A stretch of DNA of 17,659 bases from Acidobacteriota bacterium (GTDB taxonomy: Bacteria; Acidobacteriota; Terriglobia; Terriglobales; Acidobacteriaceae): NCBI GenBank assembly GCA_021799405.1, contig JAJZAL010000095.1:1-17659 (forward strand), given 5' to 3'. The notes beneath the pieces were generated by a model. That model saw only the letters and a program-made list of their open reading frames with translations. It was not told where the DNA came from and made no database searches. Each line of letters opens with the position of its first letter. Position 1 is the first letter of the stretch. Made by a program: the position numbers and the translations under genes. Shown in pieces: positions 1-6,898 of the stretch.

Positions 1-294
1 CTGAATGAGCGACATCATGCTGAAGATTGCGGTGAAGAGCACAATCATGGCGATGGTGCCGGGGAAGAAGTACGCCATGTAGTTCAACGAGGAGCCGCTG
101 GCGTGGAAGCTGTTGGCAAAGCCGGACCCGAGGACGATCCAGAAGAGCAGCGGTGTGGCGATAACGCCAACGACGCGGGAACGCTGGCGGTAGAAGCGGA
201 CGATCTCGCGCAGCCAGAGGCTGTAGGCGGGTGTCCAGATGCCGGGAGCAGAGGCGTGACGCGGCTGCTCGAGAGTCGTGGTCATGGTTGCCAT
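1..294 (-). CDS. ABC-2 type transporter permease, N-terminal part (cut by window edge)
   Basis: Membrane subunit of an ABC exporter; only the first 98 residues lie in the window and the gene runs off the left edge. The visible part has a cytoplasmic N-terminus, a segment around residues 25-45 rich in Arg (LWLREIVRFYRQRSR) that is typical of ABC-2 permeases just before the first helix, a hydrophobic helix at about 42-60, and a second one starting at the YFFPG motif near 75-80. The start is ATG at 294 because an AGGAGG lies 6 nt upstream. A second ATG three codons later has poorer spacing. The start is 11 nt from the stop of the upstream ATPase gene, and the ribosome binding site abuts that stop codon, so the two are certainly co-transcribed and probably form one transporter. 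The substrate cannot be told from sequence. Confidence 0.9.
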   Translation of the reverse strand, partial: MATMTTTLEQPRHASAPGIWTPAYSLWLREIVRFYRQRSRVVGVIATPLLFWIVLGSGFANSFHASGSSLNYMAYFFPGTIAMIVLFTAIFSMMSLIQ

Positions 295-305
295 GGAGAT
301 CCTCC

Positions 306-1301
306 TTATTCTTCGTTTTGTGCTTCTGTCCAGAAGCGATGGCCGGTGTGCTGGATGAAGACGTCTTCAAGGCTGGGCTTGGCGACGGAGATGCTTTCGA
401 CGAGTCCGGGGAAGGCTTCGACGACCTGGGCGACGAAGCGGTGACCTTCTTCGCGCTCGAGGCGGACGGACTTGCCCAGCACGGTTGGCTCGACAACGAA
501 GCGGCTGCGGATGCGCTCACCGAGTTCAGCCGCGAGCTCAGGAGTGGTGGCCTCAAAGGTAACCATGTCGCCGCCGATCTCGCTCTTGAGATCGAGGGGC
601 GAGCCGAGGGCGACGAGCTGGCCCATATTGAGAATGGCGAGGCGGTCGCAGTGTTCGGCTTCTTCCATGAGGTGTGTGGTGACGAGGACCGAGATGTTTT
701 CCTCATCGCGGAGTGTGCGCAGGTACTGCCAGAGATCGATGCGAGCACCTGGGTCGAGGCCCGTGGTGGGCTCGTCGAGTAGCAGAACTTCGGGCGAGTG
801 GATCAGTCCCTTGGCCAACTCGACGCGGCGCTGCATGCCTCCGGAGAGCTCTTCGACATTGTCGTTAATGCGGTCGAGCAGGGCGACGCGCTCGAGGACT
901 TCATGAATGCGCTTCTTGAGGCGGTTGCCGCCGAGCCCGTAGAGGTGCCCCTGATGCTTGAGGTTTTCGCCGACAGTGAGCTTGATGTCGACGCTGCGGG
1001 CCTGGAAGACGATGCCGATTCTTTCGCGGACGCGGTTGGGTTCCCTGGCGGCGTCAAAGCCGAGGATGCGGGCCGTGCCGGAGCTGGGAATCATGAGCGT
1101 GGAAAGGATGCGGAAGAGCGTCGTCTTGCCGCTGCCATTGGGGCCAAGCAGGCCGAAGATTTCTCCGCGATTGACACGGAAGCTGAGATGGTCCAGCGCA
1201 AGCCGGCTGCCGTAATCATGCGTCAGGCCGTCGAGTTCGATCGGAACCGCGCCGGTGCCATGACCGGTAGATGCCGGGGAACGATGTGCCATTGTCGCCA
1301 T
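306..1301 (-). CDS. ABC transporter ATP-binding protein (CcmA/DrrA type)
   Basis: Nucleotide-binding subunit of an ABC-2 exporter, 331 residues. Motifs in order: Walker A GPNGSGKT at 53-60, Q-loop Gln100, signature LSGGM at 152-156, Walker B VLLLDEP at 172-178 with the catalytic Glu, D-loop GLD at about 181-183, and switch His210. After the ATPase core (to about residue 235) there is a C-terminal extension of roughly 95 residues, as in the DrrA/daunorubicin-resistance class. The GGGAAGG sequence inside the end of ctaB is a plausible ribosome binding site about 10 nt before ATG 1301. The gene begins 4 nt after the ctaB stop and is followed 11 nt on by its permease. Linkage to ctaB suggests, but does not prove, a role in haem-copper oxidase assembly. 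Family certain, substrate unknown. Confidence 0.95.
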   Translation of the reverse strand: MATMAHRSPASTGHGTGAVPIELDGLTHDYGSRLALDHLSFRVNRGEIFGLLGPNGSGKTTLFRILSTLMIPSSGTARILGFDAAREPNRVRERIGIVFQARSVDIKLTVGENLKHQGHLYGLGGNRLKKRIHEVLERVALLDRINDNVEELSGGMQRRVELAKGLIHSPEVLLLDEPTTGLDPGARIDLWQYLRTLRDEENISVLVTTHLMEEAEHCDRLAILNMGQLVALGSPLDLKSEIGGDMVTFEATTPELAAELGERIRSRFVVEPTVLGKSVRLEREEGHRFVAQVVEAFPGLVESISVAKPSLEDVFIQHTGHRFWTEAQNEE

Positions 1302-1305
1302 ATTT

Positions 1306-2334
1306 TCAGCGCCTTCCCAACGCGTTAAGCATGAGTGCGGTGAGCAGAAGCGGCAGATAGATCACACTCACCTTCAACAGATCGCGCGCATACATTTTGG
1401 ACTCCGTGTGGCTGCGCTTACTTGCCGCCGGAGTTTTCGTGAAACGAATGGTATAGGCAAGATAGACGGTTCCCAGCAGCAGAGCGATAGCGCCGTAAAT
1501 GGGGCCGGCAACGTGCAGGTAAACCGGGAGCAAACTGACCGGAATCATGAGAACTGCGTAAACCAGGGCTTCAAAGACGGTAGACCAGCCATCGGGCTGC
1601 ACTACGGGCAGCATTCGGATGCCCGCACGGCCGTAGTCTTCGCGATAAAGCCAGGCGATGGCCATGAAGTGCGGGAATTGCCAGACAAACAGGATGGCAA
1701 AGAGTGCGACTCCGGCCCACTCGATCTGGCCGCGGGCGGCGGTCCAGCCGATGAGCGGCGGCAGAGCTCCGGGGAAAGCGCCGATGAAGGTGGCGATGGT
1801 GGTGACGCGCTTGAGCGGCGTATAGACGGCGACATAGAGCAGCGCGGTGAGCAGCGTGAGCGCAACAGTGACCGGATTGGTAGAAAGCGCGAGGATGGTG
1901 CCTCCGGCCGCGATTGCAGCGAGGCCAACGGCGATTCCGTGCGCGAGGGAAATGCGGCCAGCGGCCATGGGGCGCTGCGCGGTGCGGATCATTTTTGCGT
2001 CGAGTTTGCGCTCGATGGCCTGATTGAGGGCGGATGAGCCCGCGGAGACGAGTCCGATGCCGAGGAGCGCTTCGACGAGCACGGGCTGGACGCTGCTGAC
2101 GCCTGAACGGATGGAGCCGAGGTAGAAGCCGGCCCACGCGGTCATGACGACGAGGCCAGTGACACGGACTTTGAAGAGCTCGATGTAGTCGTTCAGCAGA
2201 GAAGCGGTGGCCCCGGCGCGCGGCGCATGGATCTGGATATGGTGCTGGGGTGCGGCGGTGGGCTGGTCCGCAGCCGGAGTAGCGTGAGCCGTGTCCGGCA
2301 TCTCGACGCTGGAGGGCAGAGTGCTCACTGGCAC
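1306..2334 (-). CDS. ctaB: Protoheme IX farnesyltransferase (heme O synthase)
   Basis: UbiA-family integral membrane prenyltransferase that adds a farnesyl group to protoheme to make heme O for haem-copper oxidases; about 342 residues with multiple hydrophobic helices. The first prenyl-diphosphate-binding motif is visible at about 104-121 (N104...E108..D112..M.RT..RP). It has Glu108 and Lys110 where the E. coli CyoE-type motif has Asp at both positions. The family signatures YTPLKR and WQFPHFMAIAWLYREDY.RAGI.MLP follow. The first possible start is GTG 2334, giving a 45-residue Pro/Ala/His-rich leader without obvious function. No ribosome binding site is strong here, and GTG 2328 and ATG 2301 are alternatives, so the N-terminus is uncertain. 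It heads the ctaB-ATPase-permease run. Confidence 0.95.
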   Translation of the reverse strand: MPVSTLPSSVEMPDTAHATPAADQPTAAPQHHIQIHAPRAGATASLLNDYIELFKVRVTGLVVMTAWAGFYLGSIRSGVSSVQPVLVEALLGIGLVSAGSSALNQAIERKLDAKMIRTAQRPMAAGRISLAHGIAVGLAAIAAGGTILALSTNPVTVALTLLTALLYVAVYTPLKRVTTIATFIGAFPGALPPLIGWTAARGQIEWAGVALFAILFVWQFPHFMAIAWLYREDYGRAGIRMLPVVQPDGWSTVFEALVYAVLMIPVSLLPVYLHVAGPIYGAIALLLGTVYLAYTIRFTKTPAASKRSHTESKMYARDLLKVSVIYLPLLLTALMLNALGRR

Positions 2335-2415
2335 AGACTCACTTTCTGTATGCGTTCGCGAGACGGGCGGACTGGGGCGTGGCTTTGCATTTTGAGGGAG
2401 GAACGCGACGAGCTG

Positions 2416-2430
2416 CCGGTACGGTACCGG
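2416..2430. repeat. Perfect 7-1-7 palindrome upstream of ctaB
   Basis: CCGGTAC-G-GTACCGG is a perfect inverted repeat with one central base, about 80 nt upstream of the ctaB GTG start in the 157-nt gap between ctaB and the AI-2E-type gene. Its size and spacing would suit a dimeric regulator binding site. It has no T-run and is too compact for a terminator hairpin. Chance occurrence in GC-rich DNA is possible. Confidence 0.35.
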
Positions 2431-2491
2431 TAATCGCGGTCCAACCTTAATGATAACAAGCGGGGCGGAAGCGATTCAGGTGAAGGCGGAA

Positions 2492-3565
2492 TTATTGGGC
2501 GGGAGTTGAGCTGGTGGGACGGAGGACGGTGAGGGGATGGTCGCCCGCAACCAGATATTCCTCAATGAGAACGGCGAGGAGTACGGCTGTTGGAACGGAG
2601 ACGGCGGCGCCGGCGATACCGGCCAGCGAGCTTCCGATGACGAGAGCGATGAGGATGGCAATACCGGGCAGGTTGACGCTGCTTTGCATGATGCGCGGGG
2701 TGAGGACGGAGGTTTCGACCTGGGAGTAGATGGCGTAAAAGACGACAACGCCGAGGACGCGGCCCCAGGAGTCGATGGCGGCGACGAGGATGGCGAGGGA
2801 GACGGTGATCATGGCACCCACGACGGGGATGATATTGAAGACGCCCATGAGTACGCCGAGAGCGTAGGCATAGCGGATGTGCAGCGAGAGGAAAACGATG
2901 GTGCTGGTGACGCCGAGGATGAGCATGAGCGCACCCTGGCCGAGGAGCCAGCGGCCCATGCGGACCTTGGCGCGGGTGAGAGCGCGGTCGAGGCGAGAGC
3001 GGTGCAGGATGGGGACAAGTTGGAGGCTCCACGCGTAGACTTTTTCGCCTTCGATCATGAAGTAGACAGTGAGCAACATGCCAGTGATGAGAGCGAAGAG
3101 GCTGTGCGCCCAGTTGCCGGCAGACGTGAAGACGTAGGTGGCGAAGCGAGTGGCGAAGTCCTGCACCTTGGCGTTGAGGGCATTGACGTTGAGATGCTGC
3201 ATGAAGGGCAGGGACTTGACGCGACTGAGGATGCGCGGGGCGTGCGCGGGCAGTTCGGCGATGAAGTCGCGCAGGTCGCGGTACGCCGGGGGCACGGCAA
3301 GGGCGGCGAAGGCGGCGATGAAGGCGACGATGACGAGAATGAGCGCGATGACCGACAGGCCGATGCCGGGATGCCACTTACCGATGCGGATGCGCATAAT
3401 GCTCTTCGCCACAGGCTGCAGGACGACGGCGGCGAGCGCACTGACATAGATGAGGGTGAGCTCGGCGCGCAGTTCGTAGGCGTAGTAGAGCAGCCCGGCA
3501 ATGGCGAAGGCGAAGAGGATGTTTCTGCGCTGCTGCCGGGCCTGCGATTCGTGATCGGTGGTCAT
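2492..3565 (-). CDS. AI-2E/PerM family membrane transporter
   Basis: Polytopic inner-membrane protein of the AI-2E/PerM (UPF0118) family, 357 residues. The family is variously linked to autoinducer-2 export and cation/proton antiport, so the substrate here is unknown. Visible features are paired N-terminal helices (about 15-55), a third helix at about 68-92, a soluble central stretch (about 95-145), further helices, and the diagnostic motif GVFNIIPVVGA followed by long hydrophobic segments to about residue 340. Length is normal for the family. ATG 3565 sits 3 nt after the aroK stop with no clear ribosome binding site, which suggests translational coupling. It is the last gene of the sigma-anti-sigma-aroK run. 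Confidence 0.93.
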   Translation of the reverse strand: MTTDHESQARQQRRNILFAFAIAGLLYYAYELRAELTLIYVSALAAVVLQPVAKSIMRIRIGKWHPGIGLSVIALILVIVAFIAAFAALAVPPAYRDLRDFIAELPAHAPRILSRVKSLPFMQHLNVNALNAKVQDFATRFATYVFTSAGNWAHSLFALITGMLLTVYFMIEGEKVYAWSLQLVPILHRSRLDRALTRAKVRMGRWLLGQGALMLILGVTSTIVFLSLHIRYAYALGVLMGVFNIIPVVGAMITVSLAILVAAIDSWGRVLGVVVFYAIYSQVETSVLTPRIMQSSVNLPGIAILIALVIGSSLAGIAGAAVSVPTAVLLAVLIEEYLVAGDHPLTVLRPTSSTPAQ

Positions 3566-3568
3566 GAT

Positions 3569-4150
3569 TTACGGTTTCATGCCTGTCCTGAGGAGATGAG
3601 TGACAGACTCTGCAATGTTGCTGGCGACCTGCTCGGGCGTCAAGTTCTGAGTTTCGAAACGCAGATGAGCCTGCTGGTAATGCGGCAGACGGTTGGCCCA
3701 GCGAGCATGGAGGCGTTCGCGGTCGGCAAGAACGGGGCGAATGGCGGATGATTTCTGCTGCTGGGCGAGGCAACGATCGATGAGGGCCTGTAGCGGCGCA
3801 GACAGGAAGACGGTGCAGACGCCGGGGGTGGCGGCAAGCAGGGCGCGGATGGCTTCGGATTCGATGGCTCCGCCGCCGAGGGCGAGAACTGTCTCCGCGC
3901 GTGTGATGCGGGACTGGAGGGTACTGGCTTCGCGGGCGCGGAAATCTGGTTCGCCATGGATGCGGAAGATTTCGGAGATGGTGATGCCGGCTTCGCGCTC
4001 GATTTCGGCGTCGAGGTCAAGGAAGTTCCAGCCCAGGCGCGCGGCGAGCAGGCGTCCGACGGTGGTTTTTCCGGCGCCCATGAAGCCGGTGAGCACGATG
4101 GTCTGAATGGATGTAGGGAGTCGGCTGCTTCCCGGAGTCTGTTCTTGCAT
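3569..4150 (-). CDS. aroK: Shikimate kinase
   Basis: Phosphorylates shikimate at the 3-OH with ATP, the fifth step of the shikimate pathway to chorismate and aromatic amino acids; cytoplasmic, 193 residues from ATG 4150. Walker A is GFMGAGKTT at about 22-30. The substrate-binding LDLDAEIE segment carries Asp45 and Asp47, and FRAREAS supplies Arg71 and Glu74. The GGGA loop is at about 92-95, and a lid region carries IRPVLADRERL. The open frame continues upstream to 4369, but that part overlaps the anti-sigma gene and has no kinase similarity, so ATG 4150 is preferred; no strong ribosome binding site is visible. It lies 52 nt after the anti-sigma gene and 3 nt before the transporter gene. Confidence 0.95.
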   Translation of the reverse strand: MQEQTPGSSRLPTSIQTIVLTGFMGAGKTTVGRLLAARLGWNFLDLDAEIEREAGITISEIFRIHGEPDFRAREASTLQSRITRAETVLALGGGAIESEAIRALLAATPGVCTVFLSAPLQALIDRCLAQQQKSSAIRPVLADRERLHARWANRLPHYQQAHLRFETQNLTPEQVASNIAESVTHLLRTGMKP

Positions 4151-4202
4151 AGCGGAATTGTTTGACGGGCCGGAATGGAAGCATGCCGGCACAGTGTAAA
4201 GT

Positions 4203-4466
4203 TCAGGTCTCGTTTGTGTCGTCCTGCTCTTTTTTGAGCGCGGACTGAATGGTGTCCCACACGGCGGGGCTGGGATCGTGAATGGGCAGCAGGAGCTTTG
4301 CCTGCTGGGCGATGTATTCGAGATCACGCACCAGGGCCGCGCAGTTTTCACATTGCCGGAGATGTTCATTCTGAGAGAGGTCGGCCTGGGCTTCGAAGAG
4401 TTCGGGCAGTCTCTGCTGAAATTCGGCGCAGTCCATCGCTGTTTGAGTTGGATGAAGCGGGGTCAC
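4203..4466 (-). CDS. Small zinc-finger anti-sigma-like protein
   Basis: Eighty-seven-residue soluble protein with a ZAS-type zinc motif H35-x3-C39-x2-C42 (HLRQCENC) and an upstream Cys13 at the place where zinc-finger anti-sigma domains usually carry one. No membrane segment is present, unlike many RsrA/RseA-type anti-sigmas with longer C-termini. Start GTG 4466 shares the bases GTGA with the sigma-factor stop and has GGAG 8 nt upstream; ATG 4436 lacks a ribosome binding site. The coupling to an ECF sigma gene strongly suggests that it binds and inhibits that sigma factor. A redox-sensing role is possible from the Cys/His set but is inference. Confidence 0.85.
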   Translation of the reverse strand: MTPLHPTQTAMDCAEFQQRLPELFEAQADLSQNEHLRQCENCAALVRDLEYIAQQAKLLLPIHDPSPAVWDTIQSALKKEQDDTNET

Positions 4467-5182
4467 CGGGGTTGCTCCGCTTTCTGGCCGCTGTGGAGGA
4501 GGTCGCGAAGCTTCATGCGTGCCTTGTGAAGTTGGGATTTGCTGTTTCCGATGGAGCAGTCCAGCATATCCGCGATTTCGTTGTGTTCGTAGCCTTCAAC
4601 ATCGTGCAGAACGAAGACGAGGCGGTAGCCGGGAGGAAGGTTTTCAATGGCGCGTTCGAGGGTGACGCGGTCGATGGAGCCGGCGAGGGTGAGATCGCGG
4701 GCACCGATATCTTTGCGCGGGCCGTCATCCTGGGCGGGTTCGAGCGTTTCTTCGAGGGATACCTGGGGAAGGCCTTTTTTGCGCAGGTGCATGAGCACAA
4801 CGTTGACGGCAAGGCGGTGCAGCCAAGTAGAAAAGGCGGAATCCCCGCGGAACGTGCCGATTTTGCGATAGAGCTGAAGGAATGCTTCCTGGGTGAGGTC
4901 TTCAGCTTCCGCAACGTTGCCGAGCATGCGCAGGCAAAGCGAGTAGACGCGGCGCTTGTGCAAGGAGTAGAGGGTTTCGAAGGCACGGGGGTCGCCGGAC
5001 TGGGCGCACTCAATGGCCTCGGCCTCGCCAGCGATGGGAGGATTGCGGCGCATGTGGCGTGCGGCCGGTTTGGGAGCAACGGGGCCATTGCTCATGGGCA
5101 GAACCTTTCCTGGGGTCGCCAGGCGGTCCTTACTGGGCGGGTTTGTGTCCGCGCTGGTGCGGTCTGGCATTGGCATACTCAT
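4463..5182 (-). CDS. ECF (RpoE-like) RNA polymerase sigma factor
   Basis: Alternative sigma factor of the extracytoplasmic-function class. Numbering from ATG 5182 (239 residues): sigma region 2 at about 57-136, including the core-binding stretch [16 protein letters not shown] and the [10 protein letters not shown] segment, and region 4 at about 174-230 with the helix-turn-helix [20 protein letters not shown]. The roughly 50-residue N-terminal extension is Pro/Ala-rich and of no known function. The start is uncertain: TTG 5191, ATGs at 5182, 5176 and 5170, and ATG 5095 are all in frame. ATG 5095 has an AAGG 8 nt upstream and would remove much of the extension (210 residues). The stop overlaps the anti-sigma-like gene by 4 bases. 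Autoregulation is likely for such pairs, but I could not identify the promoter. Confidence 0.93.
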   Translation of the reverse strand: MSMPMPDRTSADTNPPSKDRLATPGKVLPMSNGPVAPKPAARHMRRNPPIAGEAEAIECAQSGDPRAFETLYSLHKRRVYSLCLRMLGNVAEAEDLTQEAFLQLYRKIGTFRGDSAFSTWLHRLAVNVVLMHLRKKGLPQVSLEETLEPAQDDGPRKDIGARDLTLAGSIDRVTLERAIENLPPGYRLVFVLHDVEGYEHNEIADMLDCSIGNSKSQLHKARMKLRDLLHSGQKAEQPR

Positions 5183-5252
5183 AAAACGCAAAGGTAATCA
5201 AGCGCTTAGACGCCTGACAACCCGGAAGGGTTTCCCCAGCCAGAAATGGGTA

Positions 5253-5274
5253 GGCGCAGCCCGCAGGCTGCGCC
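5253..5274 (-). terminator. Strong hairpin after fdxA (possible terminator without T-run)
   Basis: A perfect 9-bp GC-rich stem (GGCGCAGCC / GGCTGCGCC) with a 4-base loop starts about 20 nt downstream of the fdxA stop. No T-run follows on either strand, so it is not a textbook intrinsic terminator. It could still block or pause transcription, stabilise the fdxA mRNA end, or be a copy of a dispersed palindromic repeat. A weaker 5-bp hairpin (AACCC/GGGTT) lies at about 5219-5232. Confidence 0.45.
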
Positions 5275-5292
5275 AGTGGAGATGGAAAGAGA

Positions 5293-5553
5293 TTACCTTC
5301 CGTAGTGCTGGGCATTCTTCTCGGCGAAACTCTGCCATTTTTCCGGCAGGTCGTCGAGGGCGAAGATTGCCGAGACGGGGCAAACCGGAACGCAGGCGCC
5401 GCAGTCAATGCACTCCACGGGGTCGATGTAGAGCTGTTCGGCGTCGTTGAATTCGCTCTCATCTTTTTTGGGGTGGATGCAGTCAACTGGGCAAGCATCC
5501 ACGCATGCTGTGTCCTTAGTGCCAATGCAGGGTTCTGCGATAACGTAAGCCAT
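5293..5553 (-). CDS. fdxA: 7Fe ferredoxin ([3Fe-4S][4Fe-4S], Thermus/Azotobacter type)
   Basis: Small soluble electron carrier, 86 residues. Cysteines are at 9, 17, 21, 25, 48, 51, 54 and 58. By family alignment, C9, C17 and C58 would hold a 3Fe-4S cluster and C21, C48, C51 and C54 a 4Fe-4S cluster. The residue that would be the fourth ligand of the first cluster is Thr12, not Cys, which supports a 7Fe rather than 8Fe protein. The loop between the two cysteine sets is a little long. ATG 5553 has GAGGA 5 nt upstream. A TACAAT -10-like box lies about 39 nt upstream, so it is probably transcribed on its own. Redox partners are not evident from the neighbours. Confidence 0.95.
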   Translation of the reverse strand: MAYVIAEPCIGTKDTACVDACPVDCIHPKKDESEFNDAEQLYIDPVECIDCGACVPVCPVSAIFALDDLPEKWQSFAEKNAQHYGR

Positions 5554-5591
5554 TCCGATCCTCTTTGAACGTAGGTGAACTCTACAGCAGG

Positions 5592-5597
5592 ATTGTA
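5592..5597 (-). promoter_or_regulatory. Probable -10 box of fdxA
   Basis: On the minus strand TACAAT (one mismatch to TATAAT) lies about 39 nt before the fdxA start, giving a short leader. The -35 region 17 nt further upstream (ACTTCA) is poor. A CTACA/TGTAG inverted repeat (5582-5598) spans the -10 region and could be an operator or chance. Confidence 0.4.
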
Positions 5598-5678
5598 GCA
5601 GGGCTTCGGTTTCTTGAAGTGATGAAAGTCACTGCCGCGGGACCCTGCCTGGTGGATTAGAGCCGGATAGAGGCACCG

Positions 5679-6593
5679 CTAAGAGCGGGCCGCGCGTTGC
5701 GCCGCAAATTCCTGGGGGGTGAGCAGGGGTTCAAGATCGCGTCCGGCAAACATATTGTCAAAGAGCCGGATCATTTCGTCCCGGATACGGGCGTTGGTAG
5801 CGAGCACCTCGCGGCTGTCGATGCGGAAGGGACTGCCGTCAAAACGGGTGACAGTGCCGCCGGCTTCGAGGACCAGAAGCATGCCAGCCGTAGTGTCCCA
5901 GGGATTGAGGTTGAATTCCCAGTAGGCGTCGAAGCGGCCGCATGCGACGTAGGCGAGATCAATCGCGGCGGAGCCTGCGCGGCGGACGCCGTGGGAGCGA
6001 AGGGTGAACTCCTGGTAGAAGTACACATTTGGATTGGCGTGGCGCTTTCGGCTGGGAAAGCCGGTGGCGATGAGCGACTCACAGAGATTGGCGGTCTGGG
6101 AGACGTGGATGGGTCGCCCGTTGAGATATGCTCCCTTGCCGCGCTCGGCGGTGAAGAGTTCGTCGCGAGTGGGGTCATAGAGTACGGCGGCGATGAGGGT
6201 GCCATCCTGATTCTCGGCGAGCCCGGCGGGGCGGTGTTCGAGCCCCATGGAGACGCAAAAGACGGGGAATCCATGGGCGAAGTTGGTGGTGCCGTCGAGG
6301 GGATCGATGTACCAGCGGTATTCACTGTTGAGGCGCTGGCGCGTGCCTTCTTCGCCATAGATGCCGTGAGCGGGGAAGATGGCGTGCATGCGCTCGGCGA
6401 TGAGTTTTTCAGAAGCACGGTCGGCCTCGGTGACGAGGTCGACGTCGGCCTTGTATTCGGTGGCGACGCCTTTCTTGAAATAGTCGTGGATCAGTGCGCC
6501 GGCCTCGAGGGCGATGGGAGCAGCAGCCGAAGCGAAGGTAAGGCTGGAGGGGACTCTGAATGGTGTAGCGTCGGCGGTGTCCGGTGGCGTCAC
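5679..6593 (-). CDS. Inositol monophosphatase family phosphatase (SuhB-like)
   Basis: Mg2+-dependent sugar/inositol phosphatase of the FIG superfamily, 304 residues. Metal-binding motifs are all present: GEEG at 80-83, DPLDGTTNF with Asp97 and Asp100 at 97-105, and PWDTTAG at 231-237 with Asp233. Residues around SAAIDLAYVACGRFDAYWE match the family's substrate-site region. It is about 35-40 residues longer than typical SuhB, with extra residues at both ends. Start GTG 6593 overlaps the stop of the Hfq-like gene by 4 bases (GTGA) and has GAGGA upstream, which supports translational coupling. Substrate could be inositol-1-phosphate, a histidinol- or nucleotide-phosphate; family certain, substrate open. 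SuhB in E. coli also acts in rRNA antitermination, but nothing here shows that. Confidence 0.93.
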   Translation of the reverse strand: MTPPDTADATPFRVPSSLTFASAAAPIALEAGALIHDYFKKGVATEYKADVDLVTEADRASEKLIAERMHAIFPAHGIYGEEGTRQRLNSEYRWYIDPLDGTTNFAHGFPVFCVSMGLEHRPAGLAENQDGTLIAAVLYDPTRDELFTAERGKGAYLNGRPIHVSQTANLCESLIATGFPSRKRHANPNVYFYQEFTLRSHGVRRAGSAAIDLAYVACGRFDAYWEFNLNPWDTTAGMLLVLEAGGTVTRFDGSPFRIDSREVLATNARIRDEMIRLFDNMFAGRDLEPLLTPQEFAAQRAARS

Positions 6594-6889
6594 TTGTTTT
6601 CCTCGTTCGCCGGGCGGGTGCGATTGCGGGCTTCGTCGCGGCGCTGCTGCTCGGTAATGGTTCGAATCTGCTCTTTATAGATGAACAAATTGGGTTTGTT
6701 TTGTCGCGTGAGGCGGATCATGCGGTCGTCGAAATATTCGATCCATCCGGAGACAATCTCTCCGTCGCGGAGCTTGATATTGACGGTCACCTGTCGCTCG
6801 CTGAGCGAGCGGAGGTAGAGCGCTTCCTGCCCGGTATCGCCGGGCGGCGGAGATTTCTGGCGCTTTCGGGATGAACCTGGGAAGGGCAT
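6590..6889 (-). CDS. hfq: Hfq-like Sm-fold RNA-binding protein
   Basis: Ninety-nine-residue protein with a basic N-terminal tail (about 1-20), an Sm/Hfq core at about 22-80 and a charged Arg/Glu-rich C-terminal tail. The core shows EALYLRSL (helix 1), VTVNIKLRDGEIVSGWIEYFDD (Sm1, with Phe53 and Asp54 at the place of the Hfq proximal-face Phe) and LFIYKEQIRTI (Sm2). Classical Hfq has YKHA in Sm2; here Tyr71 and Lys72 are kept, but the His is Glu73. It is therefore either a divergent true Hfq or a paralogue. ATG 6889 is 9 nt after the VWA gene stop, without a strong ribosome binding site, and the phosphatase gene follows with a 4-base overlap. RNA chaperone activity is inferred from fold only. 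Confidence 0.8.
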   Translation of the reverse strand: MPFPGSSRKRQKSPPPGDTGQEALYLRSLSERQVTVNIKLRDGEIVSGWIEYFDDRMIRLTRQNKPNLFIYKEQIRTITEQQRRDEARNRTRPANEENK

Positions 6890-6898
6890 AGGGAAATT

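Noticed and set aside
283..1301. Both ABC genes begin with the residues MATM, suggesting duplicated double starts
   Set aside because: Four residues are too short to be meaningful; the flanking sequences differ and spacing supports the first ATG in the permease.
2537..3751. Long plus-strand open frame (404 codons) opposite the AI-2E-type and aroK genes
   Set aside because: Its translation is Asp/Glu/Gly-rich low-complexity with no family pattern; it is the antisense shadow of GC-rich coding sequence.
5697..6680. Plus-strand open frame (327 codons) opposite the phosphatase
   Set aside because: No ribosome binding site or domain; the opposite strand carries all catalytic motifs of the phosphatase family.
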